Notes: a model not told the origin generated them from the letters alone. 64,000 nucleotides of DNA from CAZOOK01 sp964581385 (GCA_964581385.1 CAZOOK010000012.1:62001-126000); one strand, 5' to 3'; positions 1 through 9,323 are shown, counted from the stretch's first letter. Translations and numbers: made by a program.

Positions 1-890
1 ACGAAAGCCAGAACAGCTTGGTGTCGGTGCCGGTTTCCGAGGTCAGGACTACAGCGGGGGGCGTGTATACCGATACATCCGGCCTTCTCGAATGGAATCT
101 GGACAGCCAGAGCGCGACCGCCATTGCTAGTGAGGTCAAGGAACTGATCTTCTACGAGGCACCCTCGTTAAGCGATGTCCATCTGTCGGAAGCGTACAGC
201 CGCGCGGTTTCCGACAATACCGCGAAAGTGATCAATGTATCGCTCGGAGAGTGTGAAAGCGCGGCGCACTTTTCCGGAGCGATGGCGACGGACGACCAGA
301 TTTTCGCGCAGGCAGTTTCGCAAGGGCAGACCTTTGTCGCGTCCTCCGGTGATGGCGGTTCGCGCACGGGATGCTTCTCGCATACCGGCATGTTCGTCCA
401 GGTCAGCTACCCGGCCAGTTCGCCCAATGTCGTTGCGGTTGGTGGCACTCAGCTCAACACGAATACCAACGGCAGTTACAGCAGCGAGGCTGCATGGAAC
501 AAGGGTGGCGGCGGTGTCAGCAAACATGAGCGGATTCCGAGCTGGCAGCGCGCGGTGCTTTCCGGCAATAAGCGCGGCGTGCCGGATGTCGCTTTCGATG
601 CGGATCCAAATTCCGGCGCGATCATCGTCTACATGGGCGGGTCCATGCAGGTCGGTGGCACCAGTCTCGCAGCGCCTCTGTTCACCGGCGTTCTGGCGCG
701 AGCGCAGTCAGCCAATAACAACACACTTGGCTTCGCCGCTCCGACAATTTATTCGATCGCTTCCCGGTCGCCGGCGCCATTCCACGATGTGACCTCGGGC
801 TCGAATGGCAGCTTCCGCGCGGCGTCGGGCTGGGATCGGGTCACCGGCTTTGGTTCGCCGAATATCGCTGTATTCGTTAACGACAACTGA
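1..890 (+). CDS. Sedolisin-type (S53) serine protease, 3' part only
   Basis: C-terminal 290 or so residues of a secreted S53 (sedolisin/kumamolisin-like) endopeptidase; the frame is open to the left edge, so the start, signal peptide and propeptide lie outside. The family uses a Glu-Asp-Ser triad. Visible are Glu and Asp four residues apart in LLEWNLD (codons near 90-104), the oxyanion Asp in SSGDGG (codon 351) and the nucleophile Ser in GGTSLAAP (codon 663). The end carries HDVTSGSNG and ASGWDRVTGFG, the usual Ca2+-binding region. A terminator hairpin follows. Such enzymes are acid-active secreted proteases; the substrate is unknown. Family assignment is firm. Confidence 0.9.
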   Translation, partial: ESQNSLVSVPVSEVRTTAGGVYTDTSGLLEWNLDSQSATAIASEVKELIFYEAPSLSDVHLSEAYSRAVSDNTAKVINVSLGECESAAHFSGAMATDDQIFAQAVSQGQTFVASSGDGGSRTGCFSHTGMFVQVSYPASSPNVVAVGGTQLNTNTNGSYSSEAAWNKGGGGVSKHERIPSWQRAVLSGNKRGVPDVAFDADPNSGAIIVYMGGSMQVGGTSLAAPLFTGVLARAQSANNNTLGFAAPTIYSIASRSPAPFHDVTSGSNGSFRAASGWDRVTGFGSPNIAVFVNDN

Positions 891-911
891 TATCACCTTC
901 GTAGTTGACGA

Positions 912-951
912 CAGGCCGCGGGTTCCGCCAGGAGTCCGCGGCTGTTTTTTT
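912..951 (+). terminator. Rho-independent terminator after the S53 protease gene
   Basis: A perfect 7-bp GC stem (GCCGCGG at 915-921 with CCGCGGC at 936-942) is followed by TG and a run of eight T. It lies 22 nt past the protease stop and before the convergent transporter gene. Confidence 0.85.
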
Positions 952-971
952 GATGCCGCGATAAGTGAGCT

Positions 972-1967
972 TCAGCAGGCTGGCGAAGTGCTGTGCGCTG
1001 CATAACGTTGCGCGAGGTATGAGCAGACGAACAATTGCAGCTGATGATAGACCATGATCGGCAGCACGATGAGGCCAAGCGGCGTGGCCGTGCCGAATAG
1101 CAGTTTTGCCATCGGCACGCCGGTGGCGAGACTCTTTTTGGAGCCGCAGAAGACCCCTGCGATTTCATCCTCGATAGTGAAGCCCAGCCCGCGAGCCGCG
1201 ACGGTGGTCAGCACCAGCACTGTTGTAAGCAGGCCACCAGCCAACAGTAACGTCTGTGCGAGCGTCGCCCAACCGTAGTTGGTCCACAAACCCGCCGCAG
1301 TTGAATCGCAGAATGCGTTATAGACGATCAGCAGGATTGTGCCGCGATCCACCTTGCTGGTCACGTTCTTGTGTCGCAGCAGCCAAGTGCCTATCCATGG
1401 TCGCAGCAGTTGCCCGGCCAGGAATGGCAGCAATAGCTGCTGCGCGATTTTCAGGAATTGTTCGCCGAAAGCTGCACCTTGTCCGTACGTGTGCAGCCAT
1501 AGACTCATGAGCAGCGGAGTCAGCACGATGCCGAGCAGGCTGGACAGCGTCGCATTGAAGATGGCGGCGGCGATGTTCCCGCGCGCCAGCGACGTCATCG
1601 CAATCGACGTCGAGATCGTCGAGGACAGCGCGCACAGATAGAAAAAACCAGTCAGCAGATCGTGTGGAAACAACCTGCCGGCAATGAGCGCTACGCTGAC
1701 GCCGAGCAGCGGGAACAGCAGATATGTACTCGACTGCACCAGCAGATGCAGGCGCCAGTTTCGAACGCCAGCTCGGAGACTCTCGATCGACAAGCCCGCG
1801 CCGCTGAGCAGGAACACCAGACTGACGCCAATCACCGTCCAGTGCTCCAGATGCAGTGGGCCGCCGCTCGCGCCGATCCGCGGTGACACAGCCGCCAGCG
1901 CTACCGCAGCGATCATCGCCAGCACGAAGCCATCAGGCCGCGCGGGCAGCGAAGATGGTGGTTTCAT
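972..1967 (-). CDS. Bile acid:sodium symporter-like (SBF-like, YfeH type) membrane transporter
   Basis: A 331-residue inner-membrane protein with about nine to ten hydrophobic segments and almost no soluble part. The order and motifs (PRIGASGGPL after the first helix, LSGAGLS, CALSSTISTSIAMTSLARGN in the core) fit the SBF-like branch of the bile acid:sodium symporter superfamily, which in bacteria exports or imports organic anions; the substrate cannot be read from sequence. It stands alone, convergent with the protease gene and separated from pilR by about 110 bp. Arsenite exporter ACR3 is a more distant relative and less likely because its Cys signature is absent. Confidence 0.85.
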   Translation of the reverse strand: MKPPSSLPARPDGFVLAMIAAVALAAVSPRIGASGGPLHLEHWTVIGVSLVFLLSGAGLSIESLRAGVRNWRLHLLVQSSTYLLFPLLGVSVALIAGRLFPHDLLTGFFYLCALSSTISTSIAMTSLARGNIAAAIFNATLSSLLGIVLTPLLMSLWLHTYGQGAAFGEQFLKIAQQLLLPFLAGQLLRPWIGTWLLRHKNVTSKVDRGTILLIVYNAFCDSTAAGLWTNYGWATLAQTLLLAGGLLTTVLVLTTVAARGLGFTIEDEIAGVFCGSKKSLATGVPMAKLLFGTATPLGLIVLPIMVYHQLQLFVCSYLAQRYAAHSTSPAC

Positions 1968-2075
1968 TGAACCCGGATGGAGGCCTGAATCGATTCCACC
2001 AATACTGCTACGGCCGGCCGGCGTGGTAGGGAGTGTCGCGACATTATCATCACCTGATCCAAAGGAATGCCGGGA

Positions 2076-3398
2076 CTACTCGATGCCCAGCTTCTTGATC
2101 CGGTAACGCAGCGAACGGAATGACATGCCTAGCAGCGCAGCGGCTTTGGTTTTGTTGTAGCGCGTCTTTTCCAACGCTTCGAGAATCGCGCGACGTTCGA
2201 TTTCTTCCATCTGTGCTTCCAGATCGGAGCCGGTCGCGGTCGCGGGTAGCGGCGTTACCACCTGGCGCAGCTGCAGATCATCGGCGCTGATCGACTGTCC
2301 GTCGCAGAGCGTCAGCGCGCGTTCGAGAATATTTTCGAGTTCGCGCACGTTGCCCGGGAACGGATATGTATGCAGCAATTGCAGCGCGGTGGCGTCCAGC
2401 GTCGGGGTTTTGCGCAATCCGTTCGTCTGCACCAGCCGTTCGATGATTGCGTTGGCGAGCAGGTGGATGTCCATCGGATGTTCGCGTAGCGGGGGCGTGC
2501 GGATTTCGATGACATTGAGGCGGTAGAACAAGTCCTGGCGAAAGAGGCCGCTGGCAACCAGTGCCGAGAGATCTTTGTGTGTCGCCGAGATCACGCGCAC
2601 GTTGACCGGCACTTCGGCTTCACCACCGACCGGTCGCACTGCGCGCTCCTGCAAGGCCCGCAGCAGCTTGACCTGCATCGGCATCGGTAGATCGCCGACC
2701 TCGTCGAGGAACAGCGTTCCGCCTTCGGCAGCCTGGAACAGACCGGGCTTATCGCGCAGAGCGCCGGTGAAGCTGCCCTTAAGGTGGCCAAAGAACTCGC
2801 TCTCCATCAGCTCCGATGGAATTGCGCCACAATTGACCGGCACGAATGACCCATCCGCACGCGGGCCGCGCGCGTGAATCAGGCGCGCGACCAGTTCCTT
2901 GCCGGTGCCAGACTCGCCGGAGACATGCACGGGCGCTTGGCTGCGCGCGAGCCGCGCGACCATATCGCGCAGTGCCTGAACACTGGGTGCCTTGCCGAGC
3001 AAGCCGCCCTCGTTGTCGCTCGGCTCTTGCCGCCGCAGCTTCAGCGCCGTATCGACCAGCTTGCGGACTGTTTGCAAATTGACCGGCTTCGATACGAAAT
3101 CGAAAGCGCCAGCCTTGAGGCTTTCGACCGCCGCCTGGGCGTTGCCGTGCGCGGTGATAACCGCGACTGGCAGGCCGGGCCTTTCGCGCTGGATCAAGTT
3201 GACCAGTGAAATGCCGTCGCCGTCCGGCAGCCTCATGTCGGTCAGGCACAGATCGAAAGTGTCCGACGCCAGCCGCTCGCGCGCTTCCGCGAGCGTTGCA
3301 GCGGATTGCGTGCGCAGGCCCATGCGCCCGAGTGTGATCTCCAGCAGCTCGCGGATATCCGCTTCGTCGTCAACGATCAGGGCGCAGGCTTTTTCCAT
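2076..3398 (-). CDS. pilR: PilR-type sigma-54-dependent response regulator
   Basis: NtrC-family activator of about 440 residues, expected to switch on the pilin promoter with RpoN. Receiver at residues 1-120 with acceptor D54 (LTDMRLPDG); AAA+ domain with Walker A GESGTGKE, the loop GSFTGA (the PilR form of GAFTGA) and Walker B LFLDEVGD; C-terminal Fis-type helix-turn-helix ending KTKAAALLGMSFRSLRYRIKK. I chose the ATG at 3398 because GAGG sits 6 nt upstream; an ATG six bases earlier touches that sequence, and longer starts would run into pilS. It follows pilS by 8 nt. No pilin gene is visible in the window. Confidence 0.93.
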   Translation of the reverse strand: MEKACALIVDDEADIRELLEITLGRMGLRTQSAATLAEARERLASDTFDLCLTDMRLPDGDGISLVNLIQRERPGLPVAVITAHGNAQAAVESLKAGAFDFVSKPVNLQTVRKLVDTALKLRRQEPSDNEGGLLGKAPSVQALRDMVARLARSQAPVHVSGESGTGKELVARLIHARGPRADGSFVPVNCGAIPSELMESEFFGHLKGSFTGALRDKPGLFQAAEGGTLFLDEVGDLPMPMQVKLLRALQERAVRPVGGEAEVPVNVRVISATHKDLSALVASGLFRQDLFYRLNVIEIRTPPLREHPMDIHLLANAIIERLVQTNGLRKTPTLDATALQLLHTYPFPGNVRELENILERALTLCDGQSISADDLQLRQVVTPLPATATGSDLEAQMEEIERRAILEALEKTRYNKTKAAALLGMSFRSLRYRIKKLGIE

Positions 3399-3406
3399 GA
3401 GCATCC

Positions 3407-5029
3407 TCAATTCCGCGGTTCCGTCGGGAAACTTTCGCCGCCGGCAAAGACCAGACGGAAGCAGGCTCCGTTCGGCGAGGGCACGTATTCCAGTCGCGCC
3501 TGATTGTATTCGCATAATTCGCGGGCGAGATAAAGTCCCAATCCGGAGCCGGCGTGGGCGGTCGTGAAGAACGGTTCGAAGATGCGCTCCAGCAGCTCAG
3601 CCGGAATGCCGGGACCGTTGTCGGCGATTTCGAGAAACGGTTGCGCGCGCGGAGCGACCGTGCCACCACGCATTGCAATGTGAGGCGGCAGGTAGTCGTG
3701 GCCACTGTGCTCGACGCTGTTATTCCAGAGATTGAACAGGATCTGCTGCAAATGGCTGGGGTCGAAACGCACGAAGAGCCCGCCGGGTACTAGCGCAGTA
3801 CTGATGAGGCTGCGCCGCGCGGGAAAGCTTTCGCAGTAGACACTGAGCATCTGGTCGAGCCAGGGCGCGAGTTCGAATGTGACGGGCGCCGCCTGGTCAC
3901 GCCGTGACAAATTGAGCACATCACGCACGATGCGGTCGATGCGCACGCCGTGGCGCTCGATCATATTGAGCAGGCGGCGGTCCTCGTCGTCGATCCGTTC
4001 CGATTCGGATAGCAGCTGTGCCGCGTGATTGATCGCCGATAGCGGATTGCGGATTTCATGCGCGATGCTCGCTGACAGACGGCCCAGCGAAGCAAGCTTC
4101 ATCTGCTGCGCCTGTTCGCGCAACCGACGGCTGTCATCGAGCAGAATCAGCGTCGATGATCCCTTGTCGCCGCCCAGCGGCATCAGGCGCGGCAGCAGTT
4201 CCGCCATGCCCTCACGTGGTACTACCGGCAATGGGTCGCGGCGCGGATTGATACGCCATTCCTGCAGCGTCCGCGACAGTGCGGGGAACGCTTGCGGCAG
4301 GGCGATGATGTGATCGTCCTGGCGCGTGCCCAGCAATCGACGCGCGGCATCGTTAAGGAGGCGCGCAACGCCGTCCGCATCGGCGACCAGCACGCCGGTT
4401 TCTAGATTTTCGATGATACGTTCGTTGAGCTGCGACAGATTCGCGAATTCGCTGCCGACGTGGGCTGCCAGTGCTTCACTGCGGCGTGCGCGCTGTGCGA
4501 CGCCATTGGCAACCAGAGTACTGCCGAACAGGATCAGCCCGATCAGTACAGTGCCGGTGAAGTCGGAGAGGTTGTGCCTGCCGGCGAATTCCTCGGCCAG
4601 CAGCGCAGCGGTGGCGATGGCGGGCTGCACGAGCGCCATGCGCGGATTGAGCACCAGCGCGCAGCCGACAGCCGGCGTGATGAGCAGCACTCCGAGGCCG
4701 GCGGAGACGCCGCCGGTCGTGAATACGAGGTTGACGATCGCGATCAGATCGATCGCGAAATGCAAATGGGCCTGTATTGTCGGGCGCGGCGTCCGGTACA
4801 GGACCGGCAGCAGTATGAGCAGCGCAGCGATCGCGTAGGCGATGCAAGTAATGTGGAACCAGCGTGGATGCACTGGACTGAACAGGAATGCGCCGTAGCC
4901 GGTTTCAAAAACGGTCAGCAGCAGGACGTCGAGCAATAGCCGGTAGAGGCTCAGCGCGCGCAGGATGCGCCAGTCTTCCGGCGTCTGGTCCGACGCGCGA
5001 CGGTCCCGAACCGGGCGCGCGCGCCTCAT
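3407..5029 (-). CDS. pilS: PilS-type sensor histidine kinase
   Basis: A 540-residue membrane kinase pairing with PilR to control type IV pilus expression. Residues 25-180 hold about six transmembrane helices, followed by a PAS-like segment (200-300), the dimerisation/phosphoacceptor box SASIAHEIRNPLSAI with H324, and an ATPase domain with N-box NLWNNSVEH, DNGPGIP and GSGLGLYLA. In Pseudomonas PilS senses pilin in the membrane; that is family knowledge. Its start overlaps the stop of the small upstream gene by 4 nt (ATGA), so the three genes read as one operon PP0621-pilS-pilR. Confidence 0.93.
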   Translation of the reverse strand: MRRARPVRDRRASDQTPEDWRILRALSLYRLLLDVLLLTVFETGYGAFLFSPVHPRWFHITCIAYAIAALLILLPVLYRTPRPTIQAHLHFAIDLIAIVNLVFTTGGVSAGLGVLLITPAVGCALVLNPRMALVQPAIATAALLAEEFAGRHNLSDFTGTVLIGLILFGSTLVANGVAQRARRSEALAAHVGSEFANLSQLNERIIENLETGVLVADADGVARLLNDAARRLLGTRQDDHIIALPQAFPALSRTLQEWRINPRRDPLPVVPREGMAELLPRLMPLGGDKGSSTLILLDDSRRLREQAQQMKLASLGRLSASIAHEIRNPLSAINHAAQLLSESERIDDEDRRLLNMIERHGVRIDRIVRDVLNLSRRDQAAPVTFELAPWLDQMLSVYCESFPARRSLISTALVPGGLFVRFDPSHLQQILFNLWNNSVEHSGHDYLPPHIAMRGGTVAPRAQPFLEIADNGPGIPAELLERIFEPFFTTAHAGSGLGLYLARELCEYNQARLEYVPSPNGACFRLVFAGGESFPTEPRN

Positions 5030-5256
5030 CTGGGCGGCGATGCCGAGCGGCAGCGTTCGCAGCCCGCACCATTGTCCAGTTCGCGCGCCGGCACGCGCAC
5101 GCCGCAGCCCGGGCAGGCGCGCAGCGTCAGCGGTTCCTTGGGCTCCGGATTGGCCGGAGGAGGCTCACGGCGTTCGATCCGCACGTTCCAGTTCTTCAGG
5201 AACTGCAGGACCAACCAGATCGCGGCACCAATCAGTAGCAGGCGAATGAGACTCAT
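5026..5256 (-). CDS. PP0621 family protein: membrane anchor plus zinc-ribbon
   Basis: A 76-residue protein: one N-terminal transmembrane helix (residues 3-20), a proline-rich linker, and a four-cysteine knuckle CPGC (C48, C51) and CERC (C66, C69) that should bind zinc. Small proteins of this type are commonly found just before pilS in gammaproteobacteria. The 4-nt overlap with pilS suggests coupled translation and a link to pilus signalling, but the function is unknown. Confidence 0.85.
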   Translation of the reverse strand: MSLIRLLLIGAAIWLVLQFLKNWNVRIERREPPPANPEPKEPLTLRACPGCGVRVPARELDNGAGCERCRSASPPR

Positions 5257-5433
5257 TGAAATGGCGGTTTCGGGGGCATTCGAAAATTGAATCGGCCCAG
5301 TTTAGCTTTGCTTGAAGTGCCGCTTATAGGCGAAACTAGCAGGTACCGGCGTTCATTTGGGCACAGGGGCTCGCGTGGACGGCAACAAACATCGGTTTCC
5401 AAGCTCGATCGTTACATATTTCCGAGAGGCTCA

Positions 5434-6600
5434 ATGAATCTTCACGAATACCAGGCGAAGGAGATCTTCGCCCGTTACGGAATCCCCGTTCCCCAGGGCG
5501 CGCTCGCGTCCAGTCCCGAAGCGGCCCGGGCGGCGGCCAAGCAGATTGGCGGAGGAAAATTCGTCGTCAAGGCGCAAGTCCACGCCGGCGGCCGCGGCAA
5601 GGTTGGCGGCGTCAAGCTCGTTGACGGCTTCGACGCGGTCGAGGAAGCCGCCAAAAAGATGCTCGGCACCCGTCTGGTGACCAAACAGACTGGCGCCGCT
5701 GGCCTGCCGGTCCACAGCGTATGGGTCGAAAAGCCGTCCGCGATCGCGCGTGAGCTGTATGTATCAGCGGTCGTCGACCGTTCGTCCGAGCGTATCGTGT
5801 TCATGGCCTCGCCGGCCGGCGGCATGGATATCGAAGAAGTCGCCGAGCATACGCCGGAGAAGATCAAGAGCGTCGCCGTGCATCCCGCGGCCGGACTGCA
5901 GCCCTATCAGGCGCGCGAGCTTGGTTTCTTCATGGGCTTGACCAAGGAGCAGGTCGATCAATTCACCAAGATCCTGAGCGGCCTTTACCGCATGTTCGTC
6001 GAACTGGACGCCAGCCTCGTCGAAATCAATCCACTGATCGTCACCAAGGAAGGCAACGTATTCGCGCTCGATGCGAAGCTTAACTTTGATGACAATGCGC
6101 TGTACCGCCAGAAGACGATCGCCGATATGCGCGATCCGACGCAGGAGGACGAACGCGAACGTGTCGCCATGCAGTTCGATCTCAACTATGTCAGCCTCGA
6201 AGGCGACATCGGCTGCATGGTCAACGGTGCCGGCCTGGCGATGGCGACGATGGATATCATCAAGCTGCACGGTGGCCAGCCGGCTAACTTCCTCGACGTC
6301 GGTGGCGGCGCTACTACGGAACGCGTCACCAACGCGTTCAAACTCATCACCAGCAGTCCGGATGTGAAGGCGATTTTCGTCAACATCTTTGGCGGCATCG
6401 TCCGTTGCGACCTGATCGCGGAGGGCATCATCGAAGCGACCAAGCAGGTCGGATTGAAGGTGCCGGTCGTCGCGCGTTTGCAAGGCACCAATATGGAAAA
6501 GGGCCAGGAACTATTGAAGAACAGCGGTCTTGCCATCACGCCCGTTTCCGATTTGACCGAAGCGGCGAAGACGGTCGTCGCCGCAGCCAGGAAAGCGTGA
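5434..6600 (+). CDS. sucC: Succinyl-CoA synthetase, ADP-forming, beta subunit
   Basis: The beta subunit of the TCA-cycle enzyme that interconverts succinyl-CoA + ADP + Pi and succinate + CoA + ATP. The 388 residues match the usual length. MNLHEYQAKEIF opens the protein; the ATP-grasp fold follows (KAQVHAGGRGK, then LVEINPL), and the C-terminal CoA-ligase part has GAGLAMATMD, NFLDVGGGA and NIFGGIVRCD. An upstream in-frame extension to 5287 exists, but this ATG follows CGAGAGG and matches the family N-terminus. sucD follows after a 152-bp gap filled by an inverted repeat, an unusually long separation for this pair. Confidence 0.97.
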   Translation: MNLHEYQAKEIFARYGIPVPQGALASSPEAARAAAKQIGGGKFVVKAQVHAGGRGKVGGVKLVDGFDAVEEAAKKMLGTRLVTKQTGAAGLPVHSVWVEKPSAIARELYVSAVVDRSSERIVFMASPAGGMDIEEVAEHTPEKIKSVAVHPAAGLQPYQARELGFFMGLTKEQVDQFTKILSGLYRMFVELDASLVEINPLIVTKEGNVFALDAKLNFDDNALYRQKTIADMRDPTQEDERERVAMQFDLNYVSLEGDIGCMVNGAGLAMATMDIIKLHGGQPANFLDVGGGATTERVTNAFKLITSSPDVKAIFVNIFGGIVRCDLIAEGIIEATKQVGLKVPVVARLQGTNMEKGQELLKNSGLAITPVSDLTEAAKTVVAAARKA

Positions 6601-6604
6601 GGAC

Positions 6605-6710
6605 AGGCGCTTCGCGCCTTCGGCGCTGTGAGGGGTGAGGAGAGATGGTCTTTCCTCACAGTCGGCGAAGCCGGCGACCTCACCCCTCACAGCGAGCGTA
6701 GCGAGCGACC
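6605..6710. repeat. Inverted-repeat element between sucC and sucD
   Basis: Two 17-nt arms are exact inverted copies: 6624-6640 (CGCTGTGAGGGGTGAGG) and 6678-6694 (CCTCACCCCTCACAGCG). A tight hairpin AGGCGC-TTC-GCGCCT sits in front (6605-6619), a small GTCGGC/GCCGGC stem lies inside, and GAGCGTAGCGAGCG follows. The modular GC-rich arms with GTGAGG/CCTCAC look like a dispersed intergenic repeat. There is no T-run, so a simple terminator is unlikely; in the sucCD transcript it could tune expression of sucD. Confidence 0.8.
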
Positions 6711-6752
6711 TCACATCCGAGTCATACAGAGAACATCCCCGAGATCTGCACC

Positions 6753-7628
6753 ATGAGCATCCTCGTCAACAAAGCAACCAAACTGATCTGCCAGGGCTTT
6801 ACCGGCAAGCAAGGCACTTTTCACTCCGAACAATGTATCGCCTACGGCACCCAGATGGTCGGCGGCGTGTCGCCGGGCAAGGGCGGTACCAAGCACCTCA
6901 ACCTACCGGTGTTCGACACCGTGCACGATGCTGTCGCCAAGTCGGGCGCTGATGCGTCGATGATTTATGTGCCGGCACCGTTCGCCGGTGACGCGATCCT
7001 CGAAGCAGCCGACGCCGGCATCAAAGTCATTGTGTGCATCACCGAAGGCATTCCGGTCATCGATATGGTCAAGGTGAAGACCACGCTGCGCAGCCAGTAT
7101 CCGGATGCGGTGCTGATCGGACCGAACTGTCCCGGCATTATTACGCCCGGTGAATGCAAAATCGGCATCATGCCGGGACATATCCACAAGGCCGGCAGAA
7201 TCGGCATCGTCAGCCGCTCGGGCACGCTGACCTACGAAACCGTCCATCAGACCACGCAGAATGGCCTTGGCCAGAGCACCTGCGTTGGCATCGGCGGCGA
7301 TCCGGTGCGCGGCCTCGGTTTCATCGACGTCATCGCGCTGTTCGAAAAGGATCCGCAGACCGACGGCATCATTATGGTCGGCGAAATCGGTGGCAGCTCG
7401 GAGGAAGAGGCGGCGGCGTATATCAAAGCCAAGGTGAAGAAGCCGGTGGTTGCCTACATCGCGGGCGTCACCGCGCCGCCGGGCAAGCGCATGGGTCACG
7501 CCGGCGCAATCATCTCGGGCGGCAAGGGTACGGCGGACGAGAAGTTCACAGCGCTGGAAGCCGCGGGCGTGAAAACGGTGCGTTCGCCGGCCGATCTCGG
7601 CGCGGCGATGAAGTCGCTGCTCAAATAA
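6753..7628 (+). CDS. sucD: Succinyl-CoA synthetase alpha subunit
   Basis: A 291-residue subunit that carries the phosphohistidine and the CoA-binding Rossmann domain. MSILVNKATKLICQGFTGKQ opens the protein (CoA-binding), YVPAPFAGDAI and GPNCPGIITPGE follow, and the active-site His lies in MGHAGAIISGGKGTADEK. Works with SucC in the cytoplasm. A strong terminator stands 20 nt past the stop. Confidence 0.97.
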   Translation: MSILVNKATKLICQGFTGKQGTFHSEQCIAYGTQMVGGVSPGKGGTKHLNLPVFDTVHDAVAKSGADASMIYVPAPFAGDAILEAADAGIKVIVCITEGIPVIDMVKVKTTLRSQYPDAVLIGPNCPGIITPGECKIGIMPGHIHKAGRIGIVSRSGTLTYETVHQTTQNGLGQSTCVGIGGDPVRGLGFIDVIALFEKDPQTDGIIMVGEIGGSSEEEAAAYIKAKVKKPVVAYIAGVTAPPGKRMGHAGAIISGGKGTADEKFTALEAAGVKTVRSPADLGAAMKSLLK

Positions 7629-7647
7629 GTTTCTGCCAAGGGAAATA

Positions 7648-7676
7648 AATAAGGCCCGCTGAAAGCGGGCCTTATT
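7648..7676. terminator. Bidirectional terminator between sucD and cysC
   Basis: A 13-bp perfect stem (AATAAGGCCCGCT with AGCGGGCCTTATT) around a GAA loop. The A/T ends of the stem supply a U-rich tail in both directions, which suits the convergent genes on each side. Confidence 0.9.
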
Positions 7677-7695
7677 GCTATTTCAGGCCGCGATT

Positions 7696-8316
7696 TCAGC
7701 TGGCGCTGAGAATTCCGCGCTTTTCCAGCAGTTTCAGGAGCGCATCCACTTCGGCTTCGAGCGTCATTTCGTGGCTTTTCAGCACGATTTCCGGTTTGAC
7801 CGGCGCCTCGTAGGGATCATCGATGCCGGTGAAGTTTTTGATCTGGCCAGCACGTGCCTTCTTATACAGCCCCTTCGGATCGCGCTTCTCGGCTTCGCCA
7901 AGCGGGCAATCCACGAACACCTCGATGAAATCCATGCCGCCCTCGTCGTGCAGCTTGCGCACGTCCTCGCGGTCCTGGCGGTACGGACTGATGAAGCTCG
8001 ACAGCACGATCACGCCGGAATCCACGAACAGCTTTGCGATTTCGCCGATGCGACGGATGTTTTCCTTGCGATCTTCGGCAGAGAAACCGAGATTCTTGTT
8101 GATGCCGAGGCGAACGTTGTCGCCGTCGAGCCGGTAGGCGAGTGCGCCTCTTTGATTGAGCGCATGTTCGAGCGCCACTGCCACCGTACTCTTGCCGCTG
8201 CCGGAAAGACCGGTGAACCAGATCGTCACGCCTTTGTGACCAAGTACGCGATTGCGATCCGCGCGTGTGACATCACCTTCGTGCCAGTGCACGTTGGTGG
8301 CTTTCTGTTCCGCCAC
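7696..8316 (-). CDS. cysC: Adenylylsulfate (APS) kinase
   Basis: Converts APS + ATP to PAPS in sulfate activation. 206 residues, the normal size for a stand-alone CysC. P-loop GLSGSGKST, RLDGDNVR, LGFSAEDRKENIRRIGE, SSFISPYRQDRE and the lid region GLYKKARAGQIKNFTGIDDPYE are all present. It is not fused to CysN, and no cysD or cysN is in the window, so here it may also serve O-antigen or other sulfotransferase pathways (inference). It lies 14 nt past lipA on the same strand, but a functional link is not obvious. Confidence 0.95.
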   Translation of the reverse strand: MAEQKATNVHWHEGDVTRADRNRVLGHKGVTIWFTGLSGSGKSTVAVALEHALNQRGALAYRLDGDNVRLGINKNLGFSAEDRKENIRRIGEIAKLFVDSGVIVLSSFISPYRQDREDVRKLHDEGGMDFIEVFVDCPLGEAEKRDPKGLYKKARAGQIKNFTGIDDPYEAPVKPEIVLKSHEMTLEAEVDALLKLLEKRGILSAS

Positions 8317-8330
8317 TGTAATACCCCTTT

Positions 8331-9323
8331 TTAATTGCCGTTGTTATCGGAATCCCGCAGGACGCCTTGCGCCTGCCGGTCCGCGTGATAGCTGGAGCGC
8401 ACCATCGGCCCGCTGGCGACGTGCGAAAAGCCCATTTTTTTACCGACTAGCCGCAGTCGCTCGAACTCCTCAGGCGGCACATAGCGCGCCACCGGCAGGT
8501 GATGTTTCGACGGTTGCAGGTACTGGCCGAGCGTGAGCATGTCCACGCGATGTGCGCGCAGATCCCGCATGACGTGTTCGATCTCTTCGATCTCCTCGCC
8601 GAGTCCGAGCATCAGCCCGGATTTCGTCGGCACCGCCGGATGCAGGCCCTTGAAGCGTTCCAACAGGTCGAGAGACCAGTCATAGTCTGATCCCGGACGC
8701 GCCTGTTTATACAGTCGCGGGACGGTTTCGAGGTTGTGATTGAAGACGTCTGGTGGGGTGTCCCTGAAGATTGCCAGCGCCGGGTCCATGCGGCCGCGGA
8801 AGTCGGGAACCAGCACCTCGATCGTCAATTCGGGATTCAGCGCCCGTGATTCGCGGATACAGGCTGCGAAATGCGCGGCGCCGCCGTCCTTGAGATCATC
8901 GCGATCGACCGAGGTGACGACGACATAGCGCAGCCGCATGTCGCGGATCGTGCGCGCAAGTTTGACCGGTTCCTCAATATCCAGCGGATTCGGACGTCCG
9001 TGGGCGACATCGCAGAACGGGCAGCGCCGCGTGCAGATGTCGCCCATGATCATGAACGTCGCGGTGCCGTGGCTGAAGCACTCGCCGAGATTCGGACAGC
9101 TGGCTTCCTCGCAGACCGTATGAAGATTGTTGGCGCGCAGTGCAGCCTTGATGCGGGCCACTTCTGGAGCATCACCCAAGGTTTGCCTGATCCACGACGG
9201 CTTGCGCAGCGGCGTGAGCGTGGCTTCGATTTTGATCGGGATGCGCGCCATCTTCTCGGCGCCACGCAGCTTGGCACCGGTTACCACGGGAACGGGGGCC
9301 GGAACGGCCGGATCGGAAGGCAT
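8331..9323 (-). CDS. lipA: Lipoyl synthase
   Basis: Radical-SAM enzyme that inserts two sulfur atoms into octanoyl groups on E2 and H proteins. 330 residues. The auxiliary cluster cysteines lie in CEEASCPNLGEC, the radical-SAM CxxxCxxC is CTRRCPFC, and the C-terminal RSSYHAD holds the conserved Ser ligand. The N-terminal 45 residues form the usual variable leader. No lipB is adjacent. Confidence 0.97.
   Translation of the reverse strand: MPSDPAVPAPVPVVTGAKLRGAEKMARIPIKIEATLTPLRKPSWIRQTLGDAPEVARIKAALRANNLHTVCEEASCPNLGECFSHGTATFMIMGDICTRRCPFCDVAHGRPNPLDIEEPVKLARTIRDMRLRYVVVTSVDRDDLKDGGAAHFAACIRESRALNPELTIEVLVPDFRGRMDPALAIFRDTPPDVFNHNLETVPRLYKQARPGSDYDWSLDLLERFKGLHPAVPTKSGLMLGLGEEIEEIEHVMRDLRAHRVDMLTLGQYLQPSKHHLPVARYVPPEEFERLRLVGKKMGFSHVASGPMVRSSYHADRQAQGVLRDSDNNGN

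Noticed and set aside
5764..6483. A 239-codon minus-strand frame opposite sucC
   Set aside because: Antisense to conserved sucC motifs; no family recognised.
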